A stretch of DNA of 64,000 bases from Lachancea dasiensis (GCA_900074725.1 LT598458.1:1054001-1118000); one strand, 5' to 3'; counted from the first letter of the stretch, positions 32,700 to 43,229 are shown. Numbers and translations are program-made. Notes: generated from the sequence alone by a model not told the origin.

Positions 32700-34934
32700 C
32701 TAGAAGACTAATTTAGGCAAGTCAAAAGCGGCCAGCGAAGCCTTTTTGGAGGTGAAGGGGGCCTCCATAATGACGATCTCCTTCTCAGCAAAAACATTTG
32801 CCAATAAGACCGATTTGTAGTTTTCCGTGAAAAAATAGGCTTTGCTGTCCTTCGTAAACCTATTCCCTTCAGTTGTATCTGCTGACCTGTCTCTCATAAA
32901 CGATTGTGTGTCTTCGGCTTCTTCCTCGTCATCTTCTTCCTCTTCACCATTGGCATCTATGTAGTTGCTCTTGTCAGTCACAGTATTTCCATCTATCTTA
33001 TGCTTCTTGGGTCTCTTCCTGTTACTGACTGGTAGATCCTGCGTTAAGTCAAAGCTTGCCAGACAGTTATACCCCCATAGCCATATCCGCTCCTCTGAGC
33101 TAAAAATCCCTAAGAATTTCGATTTCGCGTTTTCCAACTCTTTAGGTAAGTGGTCTTTGTTCTTTTTACACCAGTCAGACATTGCCCCAATACCTGACTC
33201 CTCTGATTCTTTGAGCGAGAATTCAAGAATTCTGTTTTCTGCGGTTGTGATAACGACTGTACATTTGTTCGTGATATGAAGAGCGGTGATGAAATTCATG
33301 ATACGGGCAACAGTCACAACAGAGTTATCTTTGAGGTCAATCATATAGACTTCGCCACAGATACGAGATACCACTGCAAATGAACCGCGAATGTCCAAAT
33401 GATTGATGGCAGTTATGTGAGGGAGTTTCATCGCAGATTTGGTTTCTGGTAGCTCGGGAACCACAAACTCTGTGGGCTCCTCGTCAGCTTCGTCGTCTTC
33501 CAGGTTCAATGACAAAACCTCGTCTTTAGCCGAGACTAGAACAAGACTGGAGTTATCAATGAATTTGGCTTGTTTGATACCAGTTTTTAGAAGAAATTCA
33601 TTGTCTAGCTTAGTGACCTTCAATTTTCCGTTGAAAGGTTGTAAGTGGAACAACTTTGTAGTATTTGGTCGGCCTACCACAAGAACCTGGCCGTCTGGAG
33701 ACATTGCGCAAGTGGAGATGTTCTGCTCGTCCTTCAAAGTCAGCTTGCAGACCAGTTTATAAGTCCTTTCCTCCTCTGGTCCGGCACCTACAATCCATAC
33801 CTTGACAGTAGATTGCTGCCACGCCACACATAAACGCTGCTCTGCGTTGATCAACACCCTCTTGTGAAAAGGTGTGGCGTAAGATACTTTTTTGTAGCTG
33901 CCGTCCGAAAACGACGAAACAGAACTGATTATCAAGTTTTTCTCGACACCGCCGGAAGCCAGAAAATCAGCACCCTTTGATTGATATGAGGCCAATGCTC
34001 TAACGTCGTTTGAATGCAACAATCTATTAGACGCTACAACCCATTTTGAACTTTTTTTTGTTGAGGTGGAGGGGCTGAGAGCATATTGATATATCTTGCG
34101 GTCCACTCCAGCGCTGAAAACCTTTTCATGAGATTCATCGCAAGTAAGACAGAGCACGTCTGCTGCATGCGCTTTGAACGTTTGACTGAGGGTGCCGTAC
34201 TGAAAGTCCCAAAATTTAACGGACCCCGTCGAGTCGCCCGAGACAACTTGGTTTATTTTAGGTAAATATATCACGGACCATACGAGCGTAGATTCTTTTT
34301 TTGATTTGTCGACTTTCATGGTTTGGACAATACGGCCCCTAATTTCTTCTTGCTTCGCTACCTTCCACACTCGTATTCTCCCATCTGCACAGCCGCCAAT
34401 AACAGAGTCATCTTCCTTCCAGGCCACAGAAAGGACACGGGAATCTTGTCTTTGTAAAACAGTCTCGTGTTCCATCACACCAGCACCTCCAGATATGTCA
34501 ATTATAACTACGCACCCATTGTCACACCCAACAGCTAGCTTTGTTTGTGACGCACTGAGTGCTATAGACCAAATCACGCCACCATTGCAGTCGTAATTCA
34601 TCAAAGGAAGACCGGTTTTCAAATCCCATTCTGTCACCACCGTGGACCCACCGATGGAAAAAAGACGCAGCGGTTCTCCCGGTACATTACTCCAGGCGAG
34701 TCCTTCTATAGTACGATCGCTACCACCTTGTATCACAAGCTCCTGGCACCAACCATTGCGCGGATTCCAAATTTCAATGTCTCCATTGGATCGGCCAAGT
34801 GCCAATCTCAGGTCGGATGGAGTTCGCTTCTCTAGTTTGGACACTTCAGAAAATGCAAGGGCCGTGATATTGGCACCGTTGAAATCCACAAAACGGGCTC
34901 TATGTACAAGCATACTAGCTTTGCCTTGAGTCAT
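32700..34934 (-). CDS. UTP4: Small-subunit processome protein Utp4 (tUTP/UtpA)
   Basis: 744 residues from the ATG at 34934; the open frame extends 45 codons upstream without an ATG. Utp4 is a UtpA (tUTP) subunit of the SSU processome in the nucleolus, needed for early pre-18S rRNA processing; the human homologue is cirhin. Repeated WD40 units form two beta-propellers. The start block MLVHRARFVDFNGANITALAF and the blocks LALGRSNGDIEIWNPRN and LFSIGGSTVVTEWDL are near-identical to yeast Utp4, and both proteins end PKLVF. An acidic loop (about 665-680) lies near the C-terminus. It equals YDR324C. Upstream PAC and RRPE motifs mark it as a ribosome-biogenesis gene. Confidence 0.96.
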   Translation of the reverse strand: MTQGKASMLVHRARFVDFNGANITALAFSEVSKLEKRTPSDLRLALGRSNGDIEIWNPRNGWCQELVIQGGSDRTIEGLAWSNVPGEPLRLFSIGGSTVVTEWDLKTGLPLMNYDCNGGVIWSIALSASQTKLAVGCDNGCVVIIDISGGAGVMEHETVLQRQDSRVLSVAWKEDDSVIGGCADGRIRVWKVAKQEEIRGRIVQTMKVDKSKKESTLVWSVIYLPKINQVVSGDSTGSVKFWDFQYGTLSQTFKAHAADVLCLTCDESHEKVFSAGVDRKIYQYALSPSTSTKKSSKWVVASNRLLHSNDVRALASYQSKGADFLASGGVEKNLIISSVSSFSDGSYKKVSYATPFHKRVLINAEQRLCVAWQQSTVKVWIVGAGPEEERTYKLVCKLTLKDEQNISTCAMSPDGQVLVVGRPNTTKLFHLQPFNGKLKVTKLDNEFLLKTGIKQAKFIDNSSLVLVSAKDEVLSLNLEDDEADEEPTEFVVPELPETKSAMKLPHITAINHLDIRGSFAVVSRICGEVYMIDLKDNSVVTVARIMNFITALHITNKCTVVITTAENRILEFSLKESEESGIGAMSDWCKKNKDHLPKELENAKSKFLGIFSSEERIWLWGYNCLASFDLTQDLPVSNRKRPKKHKIDGNTVTDKSNYIDANGEEEEDDEEEAEDTQSFMRDRSADTTEGNRFTKDSKAYFFTENYKSVLLANVFAEKEIVIMEAPFTSKKASLAAFDLPKLVF

Positions 34935-35645
34935 TTTAACTCTTGTAGGGACCTCGACTTCTTGTTCGCGATGAGCTTCAAGTGAGATGAGATGCAGCTG
35001 CAGATGAACTTTAACTGTTTTGAAAAATTTTCTAATACTTCGCGTCACTTTGGAAAAACATGATAACAAAATGACCTAGTCAAGTAACAACCATTTAGGT
35101 TCTCTGCCATTACGAGTACAGCTCTAATTCTGTGCTCTGTCTATAACGTTTGACTGTGCTTTGCTTGAGCCTTTGAGAGTTGCGCAATGCTTAAGCACAA
35201 ATCACTTTTTACAGCATATCTAAGGGAGCGCCAGTCATCTCGAGGGTTGAGGCAAATTTCTACCATTTGAGGGGTTTCGTCTCCTTGCTCGATCAGAAAC
35301 AGTTGTAGACTCTGCGCGTGGCTATGAGGTTCCTTGCGTCGAAGATATGTTTCCCTTCTGAGCCGTGCTGGCAGTTTTCCGACATTTAACCAAATGAAAG
35401 GCCAAAAACCTGACCGAAGTTTATTTAAACTTCTACACACAAATCCACGGGTCCTGGGGCTCGAAAATCCCTGGTTCATGACAATCGAAGCACTTTTTGT
35501 GCTTGATGTCAGTTTGTTTGAATATTACGGCGACTCTGAGCATTAACCACGAAAGTCACGATAAATGAGATCGATGATGTGTTGTGGTCTCACCAAACAT
35601 ACAATGGCCCAACCTCGCTAATCTTCTAAACTACAGTTTCAACCG
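34935..35645. other. Divergent UTP4 / YCG1 promoter region
   Basis: 711 nt. The UTP4-proximal 100 nt carry PAC and RRPE motifs, listed separately. The remainder contains ORFs of about 70-110 codons (for example 35141-35479, minus) that look random. No MCB was found near YCG1. Confidence 0.45.
34968..35032 (-). promoter_or_regulatory. UTP4: PAC and RRPE motifs upstream of UTP4
   Basis: PAC GCGATGAG at 34968-34975 and GAGATGAG at 34984-34991, both matching GMGATGAG, and RRPE TGAAAAATTTTC at 35021-35032. All lie within 100 nt of the UTP4 ATG. PAC is bound by Dot6/Tod6 and RRPE by Stb3 in S. cerevisiae, as the ribosome-biogenesis regulon signature. Confidence 0.8.
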
Positions 35646-38600
35646 ATGTCTAATGTATCGGATAGTAGTATTAATGGTTTAGAATCACAAGATTCAACAA
35701 ACACTAAAATTTTGCGAGCCATTGCGGACGTTTTCCAAACAGCCCAATCAACGTATGCAGGACACAGGAGGCATATCGCGGTCTTGAAGCGGATCCAAGC
35801 GAAGGCAGTGCAGAAAGGGTATGAGGAAATATTCAATTACTGGTTCAATAAGATGGTTACTTTAGTCTTGCCACTTAAGAGGACTGAAATCGTTGGGGAT
35901 CGAATTGTGAGACTTGTGGCCGGGTTTGTGGCCAGCCTGGAAAACGATTTAGAGACTCAAAAGGAAAGTAGGGAAGAACACAGTAAACAAGATGAGGTCT
36001 TCTCCAGGTTTGTGAACCAGTTTGTAAGGCATATCTTACGTGGGATCGAATCTCGAGATAAAAACGTTCGCTACAGAGTAACACAGCTTCTGGCTGTTAT
36101 CATGGACAACATAGGTGAAATTGACGAAGATCTTTACAATTTGATTATGTGGTCATTTCAGAAAAGAGTCTACGACAAGGAACCATTCGTGCGCATTCAG
36201 TCCATCTTTTGCTTAACGAAATTTCAAGACGAGGAAAGCACTTCGGACACAGTAGATGATGCCACAGGAAAATTGATGCACGCAATCCAAAATGATCCGA
36301 GTGCAGAAGTTAGGCGTGCTGCGATGCTGAATCTGGTCAGCACGGACAGGACACAAGAATTGATCATGGAAAGAGCTCGGGACGTTAATCCCATAAATCG
36401 ACGAATAGTGTATTCTAGGGTTCTGAAAAACATGGGAGCTAGTGTATTTCAGAAGCTCGATATTGCGGTTATTGGGAAGCTTATAACTTATGGTCTGGAG
36501 GACCGTGAGGAAAATGTTCGGAATGCGTGCTCTCGGTTAGTAGCGCTTGACTGGCTGAACATAATGAACGGAGACATCATTAAATTATTGGTTGAATTGG
36601 ACGTGACTAGAAATACCGTCTGTGCAAAAGTTATGGATGCAATCTTTAGTTATCGAGATGATACGGTTTCCAAGATTAAACTACCAGAAGACATCTGGCA
36701 AGACCTAACCGCCGAAGTATCGTTTTTGATCAAAGCCTTTCACTCTCACTGTTTGCAGTACAAGTTGGACGATGTTGTGGATGCCAATTTCCCAGAAGCC
36801 TCAAAACTGTCAGCATACTTGCAAAAGTATCTTGATACTCGCTTCACAAAAGTTGATCTATCTGCACATGACGTTCATTGCCTGGAATTTATCATTGAGC
36901 AGGTACTCACGGTGGCTGTCAGGTATGATTATAGCGATGAGGTTGGAAGACGGGCGATGCTGATAGTGATTCGTAATTCCTTAGCAAAACATCAACTCAG
37001 CCCCACCTTAGTAAAAACTTCACTGAAAGTTTTGGAGGTTCTGTCCATCAATGAGCGTGATTTTATAGCCATGACTGTTGAGATCATCACCGATATTCGC
37101 GATGAGGACATCGAAAAACAAGAAATTCAAGAAACGAACAAAAAGTCTTTGGCTGTAGAAGCTCAAGACGAACAAGACGATGAAGAGATGGAATCATTTC
37201 ACTCTGCCGTAGATGACTTGGTGAACGGAAATACAGTACCAGACCAGGGTGCTCGTTTGCTCGCCACTGAACGAGAAGCGAGCTCCAAGGCGCTAATTGC
37301 ATGTCTTACTATGTCCCAATGCATGCTCGAATTGGTCTTGTCTCCAATAGAGGACAACATTATGGTAACGTCTTTGATTGAAACCCTCATAACGCCTGCT
37401 GTAAGAAACACTCAGGCAGAAGTAAGGGAGCTAGGTGTTCGCAATCTAGGGCTATGTTGTCTGATGGACGTTAAGCTTGCAACTGAAAGTTTATATCTCT
37501 TTGGGATGTGTGTATCGAAAGGTGACGCAAGCTTGAAGAATATTGCACTACAAGTCATATTTGATATTTTCTCGATACATGGCCTCAAAGTTGTTGACGG
37601 AGAGGGAAAAGTCGACTCCATATCGTTACACAAAATATTTTACAAGACTTTAAAGAATTGTAAGATTCCTGAATGCCAAGCGATTGTCGCGGAAGGTCTG
37701 TGTAAGCTTTTTCTGGGAGACGTTTTTACTGACGATGACCTCTTTGAGACACTTGTACTATCTTATTTTTCGCCGGCTAATTCCCAAAACGAAGCCTTGG
37801 TACAGGCTTTCGCATTCTGCCTCCCAGTGTATTGTTTTTCTCACATTCAACACCAGAAACGAATGGTTCGAGTCGCAGGCGACGTTCTTTTGAGACTTTC
37901 CGTTCTATGGGATGAGGTTCAGACAAATACAGACGATACTATAGTCACGCCCACCATGTTGAAGCCAAGTCTGATTTTTCAGGAACTCATCGATTGGACA
38001 GACCCAAATAAGGTTGTGAATCAAACAGAAAATATAAATGAGACTGAAGATTCTCAATTGGATTTCCTGGTAGCAGTTCTGAAGATGTATTATAAACTGG
38101 AACGGAAAGATGTCAAGAAAATGATACTGACTAATATAAACAGATTTGGCTTTAATGGTAGCGATATGGCGAAGTGGAAAGAAGCTTCTGAAGTTTTGGA
38201 AGATATCTTGGACAATGACGACATTGACTCTTCGTCCCGAAACTCTATTACAAAATTTTTAGCTTCTTTGACAGATTTTATGAAAACTAGAGGAGATCAG
38301 GAGAAGCATCACTCGGATGATGAGATTGATGATCGATTTTCGAGCGACAATGGGAGCACCACTCATCATGAGCCTGCCCAAGGAACGTCGAGGGCAGTTT
38401 CACAGGATCTCTTGAAGGACGCTGCTCTTGTTCCTGAACAAGAAGCAAATACAGCCATGCCTGAAGAAATTGGCTTAACACTAGAAACGTCAGGAACGTC
38501 AGGAACGTCGGAAATATTGCCTAATAGGAAAAGAAAGAGGAGCGAAAATACAGCATCTGAATTTAATTCAGATCTTGAAAAGAGCAGTCGACTTGTCAGC

Positions 38601-38708
38601 TTCATTCTGCCAGATGATAACGCTGCCGGTCAGGATGATTCCTCTATCTATACGCAATCAGAAGATGCTGACTATGATGACAACAATGAGAGGAATGAAT
38701 ATGCATAG
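35646..38708 (+). CDS. YCG1: Condensin subunit Ycg1 (CAP-G)
   Basis: 1020 residues, close to the 1035 of S. cerevisiae Ycg1. It is a HEAT-repeat subunit that, with the Brn1 kleisin, forms the DNA safety-belt of condensin in mitotic chromosome compaction. HEAT repeats run over about 15-900, with conserved CAP-G blocks FVRHILRGIESRDKNVRYR and DKEPFVRIQSIFCLTKFQDE. The C-terminal 130 residues are acidic and disordered, with a short GTS triplet repeat (38487-38511) and a basic NRKRKR cluster that could be a nuclear signal. The ATG at 35646 is the first in frame. It equals YDR325W, convergent here with IRE1. Confidence 0.96.
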   Translation: MSNVSDSSINGLESQDSTNTKILRAIADVFQTAQSTYAGHRRHIAVLKRIQAKAVQKGYEEIFNYWFNKMVTLVLPLKRTEIVGDRIVRLVAGFVASLENDLETQKESREEHSKQDEVFSRFVNQFVRHILRGIESRDKNVRYRVTQLLAVIMDNIGEIDEDLYNLIMWSFQKRVYDKEPFVRIQSIFCLTKFQDEESTSDTVDDATGKLMHAIQNDPSAEVRRAAMLNLVSTDRTQELIMERARDVNPINRRIVYSRVLKNMGASVFQKLDIAVIGKLITYGLEDREENVRNACSRLVALDWLNIMNGDIIKLLVELDVTRNTVCAKVMDAIFSYRDDTVSKIKLPEDIWQDLTAEVSFLIKAFHSHCLQYKLDDVVDANFPEASKLSAYLQKYLDTRFTKVDLSAHDVHCLEFIIEQVLTVAVRYDYSDEVGRRAMLIVIRNSLAKHQLSPTLVKTSLKVLEVLSINERDFIAMTVEIITDIRDEDIEKQEIQETNKKSLAVEAQDEQDDEEMESFHSAVDDLVNGNTVPDQGARLLATEREASSKALIACLTMSQCMLELVLSPIEDNIMVTSLIETLITPAVRNTQAEVRELGVRNLGLCCLMDVKLATESLYLFGMCVSKGDASLKNIALQVIFDIFSIHGLKVVDGEGKVDSISLHKIFYKTLKNCKIPECQAIVAEGLCKLFLGDVFTDDDLFETLVLSYFSPANSQNEALVQAFAFCLPVYCFSHIQHQKRMVRVAGDVLLRLSVLWDEVQTNTDDTIVTPTMLKPSLIFQELIDWTDPNKVVNQTENINETEDSQLDFLVAVLKMYYKLERKDVKKMILTNINRFGFNGSDMAKWKEASEVLEDILDNDDIDSSSRNSITKFLASLTDFMKTRGDQEKHHSDDEIDDRFSSDNGSTTHHEPAQGTSRAVSQDLLKDAALVPEQEANTAMPEEIGLTLETSGTSGTSEILPNRKRKRSENTASEFNSDLEKSSRLVSFILPDDNAAGQDDSSIYTQSEDADYDDNNERNEYA

Positions 38709-38832
38709 GTGATGTGCTGCCTTGATAAAATAAGGCGATGCCCGTTAAACAAATTAGTTTCGTTCTATTAATAATGATATGCTAGTATGATGCAGGGTTG
38801 CGTGCTTCAATACCTTGAAGCGCTCAGGTCCC

Positions 38833-41800
38833 TTAAAAGTAAATGCCTAGGATCTGGTCGTCCCTCAAATGCTCCTGTACAACAAAGTATATTTCTATCA
38901 GTAAGCGAGGAAACCTCCTAGCAAAGTAGAGATAGAAACCGTCCGGTATGGGGCTCATGACCTCAGCAAGCTCTGGTGGCAGATCCATAAAGTGGTGGTA
39001 TTTGTTACGAAAAGCCCTCAGTAGATCCATTAGTTTATCCCCGTTGTATTTTCTGTATTTTCCTAGGTTTTCCATGAAAACAGGATCAAACTTGCTTGCC
39101 CAATCACGATTGGGTATTACACGTTCAGAAACTGCCTCAAGTTCGAGCAAAAGGTCACTTGGAGGTACCCGCCTCTCAATTTCAAAACGGTCACTCACCT
39201 TGAGAAGAAATTCCAGCTTTTTGGAAAGCGGCCAGAAGAGGGGATGTTTCAGGACCTCAGCCGCCGGCGGCCTCCTACTCGCCTTGGTTGACAGCATTTG
39301 TGTCAATAGATCATTAGCTTCAACTATCGCAAATCTATCTTTGAGAGTTTTTTTTATCCCATCAATCGAATACTGTCCCTTCAAAATACTTGCATCTCGA
39401 GAATATTTATCCCCAAAAGGATGCCCGCCCTTGGAGAGCACATAATAAAATATACATCCCATTGAGAACACGTCAATAGCTGTCGTCAAACGCTTGCCAT
39501 CCAGGGGATCACAGATGGAAAGATCTTGATCCTTCGAATAAAACTCGCTGTCCTGCCCACCACGTCCATCTAAAAGCTCAGGTGCTTTCCATCCACTTGT
39601 TCCGGAAGCATTACCGTTCTTAGTGTGGAACGATGATTGATCCGTTTCCAATCGCTTGCACAACCCAAAATCTGATATCAGCACGCGCATTGAAGACAAT
39701 TTGTGATCCAGATGTTGCAAATATTTTCGCGTTGGGGCAACCAAAATATTTTGAGGTTTCAAGTCTCTGTGAACTATATTCATTGAGTGCAAATGTGCAA
39801 CACCTTGAGCAATTTGTGACAAAACATTGAGCGGATCTAGCGACTTACGGGCCTCAAGAACCTTTGAGTTGATCTCTCTTCCTTCCACCACATCTTCTAA
39901 AGTGGACATGCAAAGCTCTAGCGCAATATAGAGAAATCTGCCGGAAGACTCCGAACAGTAATATCGTACAACATTGGGATGATGATCACTTTCTGTAAGT
40001 AACTTAATCTCTTGCGTCCCAATATCAAAAAAATCGATAAGCATCCTTTTGACAGCTACCGGTCTGTGTTGAAATGTCCCTTGAAAAACAATTGTTCCAG
40101 AAGATCCGTACCCAAGGATTTTGTTCGATACGGTTAAATGCTTCAAATTGGTTTGACTTTCGAAGTCTTCTGCCCTTCCTAATTCTTCTACTGCATCTGT
40201 ACTGGTTTGCTTCTTTTGTTTTCTACCACCTCGGGATCCCCTCTTACGTTTCTTTGTATCTGAAGAGTTCTCCTTATGAAGGAAGTCGACATCTTCGGTA
40301 GCCTCAATGACCTTCACATGCTTACCAGGTGAATCTTCTAGAGTAGAAGGTTCTCGAGAACCTGAGCCGGAGCCCTCGCCAATTTTTATTTTACTTTCCT
40401 TCAAGTCTGCACCTTTCAAAAATCCACTGCGCTCCAGAAAATGGTGTAAAGGCGCTACCATCTTAAATTTGGCCATTAGCCCTAGGACAAAAAAAGAAAA
40501 TACCAGCATTAGTCCCCCTTCCACTACCCTGTAGATAAAATTGGCAATTCTGTAGGTGAATGATTTTTGGTGGTTGTGAAGTAGCTCTTCCGCTAATTTT
40601 TCCTGGGCCTCTAATCTCAAAGACAGAAGCTCTTCCCTGGATATGTATCTTTCAAGGGAGTTTGGAGGCCGTTCTTCGGTAATGAGACCTTTTACGTCTT
40701 TGGGTGACCTTTTTGGCCCATCTAGCAGGAACATTGAATTGCCCGGGAGAGATTTCTGGGCAGATGATGGTTGGTCTTTGATTATTTCCTCAAATTGAAG
40801 GCTCGAAAGCTCATGGACACCCAGGATCGAGTCTGGAACGAAATCGGGAGAGGATGACGATATCCTTTCCTTAGGATTGCCTTTGAGATGAACTGAAGGT
40901 GATGAAGAATCCACCAAAGATGGATAAAATACGTCGGACATCGCAAAGAGACAATTTTGAGATGACAGTCCCAACAAAACTTTGTTTCCTCCGCGATGCC
41001 TTGAATGATGGCCCAGGGGATGTGGTAAAATAATCTTTTCATTCGTTATCTTGTCCACGAATAAATCAAATATGTTGTTGATTGTATTGGGTAATGGTGG
41101 TGAGATCCATTTCGCGTAATTGAGATCCGATTCAACAGCTAACAATGATTTTTCATCGAAAGGAGCAATTGAAATTCCATCTGATGGGCGTTTGTATTCG
41201 GAAGCGAGTTTAGTGTCTGCTGCATTATGTTGCCACGCTCCATAGGTCACATTGTAAACCATGCCTTGTCTATTATAGATGCTCAATTGATAAGTTGATA
41301 TTCCAATAACAAAAACATCATCGCAATCTGAATTATTCAGATAGTCACTGGTGCAAGAGCTCTTGGACTCGTCATATATTTTATTGTTTGTACCGGGTCC
41401 ATATTCAGATATCTTTTGTCCTGTCTTCAAGTCGAAGCTATAAACCGCAGATTGGCGCGCACCAGCGTAAATTTTTTCGTCATCTACTAAGGTACCTTCC
41501 TCATCAACGACAATTTTTGTTTTTAAATCCAGTGGGGAGACATCAACGAGGTGCTTGATGGAAATAGGAAGCTTTTGAAGGCCCTGGAAAATATTGTAAT
41601 AATAAATGTTACCATCACCATATGGCTCCACGATTAGTGTTTCATTTTTCACACCTGGGGGTTCCAATACCGATATCACAGGATGAGTGGCATTTGTGGT
41701 AGACCATATAATTTTTCCCGTATTTCTATTCAAGGCATGAATACCTCCGTCTAAGTCTGTAGCAATTAATACATCCATCAGTTCAAGCATATCGGTGCTC

Positions 41801-42147
41801 CTCTCATTTAAGAGCAGTGAAACACCAGTCTTCGATGACGAAGAATGGGATATTCCTTGTACGCCGCGCAAGCTACTGTATGACTGATAAGGCGTCTCTT
41901 TTGCTCCATTCACACTTGTTGTGATTGTGTTGGTCGCATCTCGGCCGGGTTTTTGCTTTCTAAAGACAATAGGTTTGGCAGTGTGGACTTCAGGGTGGAC
42001 GGTGTCAACAACTAGAGTTTTTGTCTCGCTCGAAACAGCAGTCCTACCCTGACCCCACTCAAACCACCCAGCCAAAGCATACTGAGTACACAATATTGAT
42101 ACCCATAGGAAAATGAATGGCAACTTCACGCCTTTCGGCCGTTTCAT
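38833..42147 (-). CDS. IRE1: ER stress sensor Ire1: kinase and endoribonuclease
   Basis: 1104 residues (S. cerevisiae 1115). It senses unfolded proteins in the ER lumen and splices HAC1 mRNA. A signal peptide at about 1-26 is followed by a luminal beta-rich sensor domain (about 110-450) with ATDLDGGIHALNRNTGKIIW. A transmembrane segment lies near 540-560 (GLMLVFSFFVLGLM). The kinase has the catalytic Lys in PVAVKRM (about 700), HRDLKPQNILV (about 790) and DFG in ISDFGLCKRL. The C-terminal KEN RNase (about 975-1104) keeps the active-site block NKYHHFMDLP with its Tyr and His. A basic stretch (KKRKRGSRGGRKQKK) in the linker resembles the region implicated in HAC1 RNA docking in S. cerevisiae. 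It equals YHR079C. Confidence 0.98.
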   Translation of the reverse strand: MKRPKGVKLPFIFLWVSILCTQYALAGWFEWGQGRTAVSSETKTLVVDTVHPEVHTAKPIVFRKQKPGRDATNTITTSVNGAKETPYQSYSSLRGVQGISHSSSSKTGVSLLLNERSTDMLELMDVLIATDLDGGIHALNRNTGKIIWSTTNATHPVISVLEPPGVKNETLIVEPYGDGNIYYYNIFQGLQKLPISIKHLVDVSPLDLKTKIVVDEEGTLVDDEKIYAGARQSAVYSFDLKTGQKISEYGPGTNNKIYDESKSSCTSDYLNNSDCDDVFVIGISTYQLSIYNRQGMVYNVTYGAWQHNAADTKLASEYKRPSDGISIAPFDEKSLLAVESDLNYAKWISPPLPNTINNIFDLFVDKITNEKIILPHPLGHHSRHRGGNKVLLGLSSQNCLFAMSDVFYPSLVDSSSPSVHLKGNPKERISSSSPDFVPDSILGVHELSSLQFEEIIKDQPSSAQKSLPGNSMFLLDGPKRSPKDVKGLITEERPPNSLERYISREELLSLRLEAQEKLAEELLHNHQKSFTYRIANFIYRVVEGGLMLVFSFFVLGLMAKFKMVAPLHHFLERSGFLKGADLKESKIKIGEGSGSGSREPSTLEDSPGKHVKVIEATEDVDFLHKENSSDTKKRKRGSRGGRKQKKQTSTDAVEELGRAEDFESQTNLKHLTVSNKILGYGSSGTIVFQGTFQHRPVAVKRMLIDFFDIGTQEIKLLTESDHHPNVVRYYCSESSGRFLYIALELCMSTLEDVVEGREINSKVLEARKSLDPLNVLSQIAQGVAHLHSMNIVHRDLKPQNILVAPTRKYLQHLDHKLSSMRVLISDFGLCKRLETDQSSFHTKNGNASGTSGWKAPELLDGRGGQDSEFYSKDQDLSICDPLDGKRLTTAIDVFSMGCIFYYVLSKGGHPFGDKYSRDASILKGQYSIDGIKKTLKDRFAIVEANDLLTQMLSTKASRRPPAAEVLKHPLFWPLSKKLEFLLKVSDRFEIERRVPPSDLLLELEAVSERVIPNRDWASKFDPVFMENLGKYRKYNGDKLMDLLRAFRNKYHHFMDLPPELAEVMSPIPDGFYLYFARRFPRLLIEIYFVVQEHLRDDQILGIYF

Positions 42148-42888
42148 GCTCGGAGTTTCGCAACCTAGCTGATAAAAACCACTACAGCAGATTATAGGAA
42201 ATCAAAAGCTTTATAAAAAATCGTTGACCAGTCCACAAATCTCAAGCCTAAAGATGCATCTAATCTCCCCGAATCTGTTCCACGAAAGTGAATGTGACTG
42301 ACTGAATGACGAACCGTCTTCTGTTCTTCAAAAGTTCCTTCGTTCTCCAGATCTTTAATCAATTATCAACAAAGTACACTACTTACGTTAGTAGTGATAT
42401 ACAATTAGTAGCTTCAGCGGAATCCTGTATCCGGCTCGCTGTAGCCGGGATAGTCTTGGTCATATCAGGGGATGTTATCCAATTTTTAAGCATATTCTAT
42501 TCTCTTTTTGGCTTTTCTCTCTTATCTTTGTTTGCTGATCGATTTCTGCGCCTAACCACCTCAACGGATTTTGCTAACCAATGCATTCAACCAAACCCGG
42601 ACAGTGTGATGTCTGGCTCGGGCCCTCAAGGTTGTTAATGCCCACGCCGTAATTAGGCTTGTCTGGTGCTAAATGCCCAATCCTCATTCTCCGGTCATGT
42701 TTGAATCAATGGTTTCAGTGTTTGACCGCCCAGCATCCTTATTCATAACAAAATAAAAAGTCCTAAAACTAGTGTACCACAACTCGCCAGCTAATTGCAG
42801 CCTTAAATTGCTTGAGCTTTGTATTTTTTGAATCTCTTCAGCAATAATATCCCACCGTGCTATGCAAAGCAATACTTTGCAACACGGA
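42148..42888. other. IRE1 promoter / SAE3 3' flank
   Basis: 741 nt between tandem minus-strand genes. It contains a 110-codon plus-strand ORF, listed separately. No further motif was recognised. Confidence 0.4.
42306..42638 (+). CDS. Unrecognised 110-residue ORF, possible small membrane protein
   Basis: ATG-initiated ORF, divergent from IRE1, with its start 158 nt from the IRE1 start. Residues 45-85 are markedly hydrophobic and could form two membrane helices (IRLAVAGIVLVISGDVIQFL and SIFYSLFGFSLLSLFADRFL), with polar ends. I know no homologue, and S. cerevisiae has no gene at this place. It may be chance, since it overlaps nothing and lies in the IRE1 promoter. Conservation in related species would decide. 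Confidence 0.25.
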   Translation: MTNRLLFFKSSFVLQIFNQLSTKYTTYVSSDIQLVASAESCIRLAVAGIVLVISGDVIQFLSIFYSLFGFSLLSLFADRFLRLTTSTDFANQCIQPNPDSVMSGSGPQGC

Positions 42889-43229
42889 TCAAGGCCGGTC
42901 TTGCATGTCGTAGCCCATTTCTTCAAAAACTTCTTTGATTTTGCACTTTTTCTCATTTGCGATGATCTGGGTTAGCCCTAAACCTGTGTCCCTCAATTCG
43001 TTGTACTTCTTGAGATCTGTGATATGTTTCTTCATAACAAGTTCCGGAGTTGAATCACTAGAGGTTTAAGTTAGCATCATTTCTCCCATGGCTTAAATCC
43101 AGTTGCTGCATACATATTAAGCATCCTGCTCAATTCGTGAAACCTTCTCTGCAATTCATTATGTTCACCCTGAAGTCGACTCAGCTCAGCATCCAGTTTC
43201 GTTGTTCTTGCTGAGGTGGTATTGTTCAT
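42889..43229 (-). CDS. SAE3: Meiotic recombination protein Sae3 (spliced)
   Basis: CDS complement(join(42889..43057, 43114..43229)), 94 residues; S. cerevisiae Sae3 has 91. Sae3 (Swi5-like) pairs with Mei5 and loads Dmc1 on RPA-coated ssDNA in meiosis. Exon 1 is a helical, coiled-coil-like stretch (LDAELSRLQGEHNELQRRF). Exon 2 has the Swi5-family core (DLKKYNELRDTGLGLTQIIA, then KCKIKEVFEEMGYDM), close to S. cerevisiae ELKEYNELRDAGLRLAQIIA. The 56-nt intron has donor GTATGC, branch point TGCTAAC (43070-43076) and acceptor TAG. Neither exon alone makes the family protein. It lies between IRE1 and LAM4 as in S. cerevisiae (YHR079C-A), where it is also intron-bearing. A URS1-like site lies 80 nt upstream. 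Confidence 0.9.
43058..43113 (-). other. SAE3: SAE3 intron
   Basis: 56 nt. Donor GTATGC, branch point TGCTAAC, branch A to acceptor 13 nt, acceptor TAG. The split codon AT/T gives Ile. Both the donor and the branch point deviate from consensus, which could mean regulated or inefficient splicing. Confidence 0.8.
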
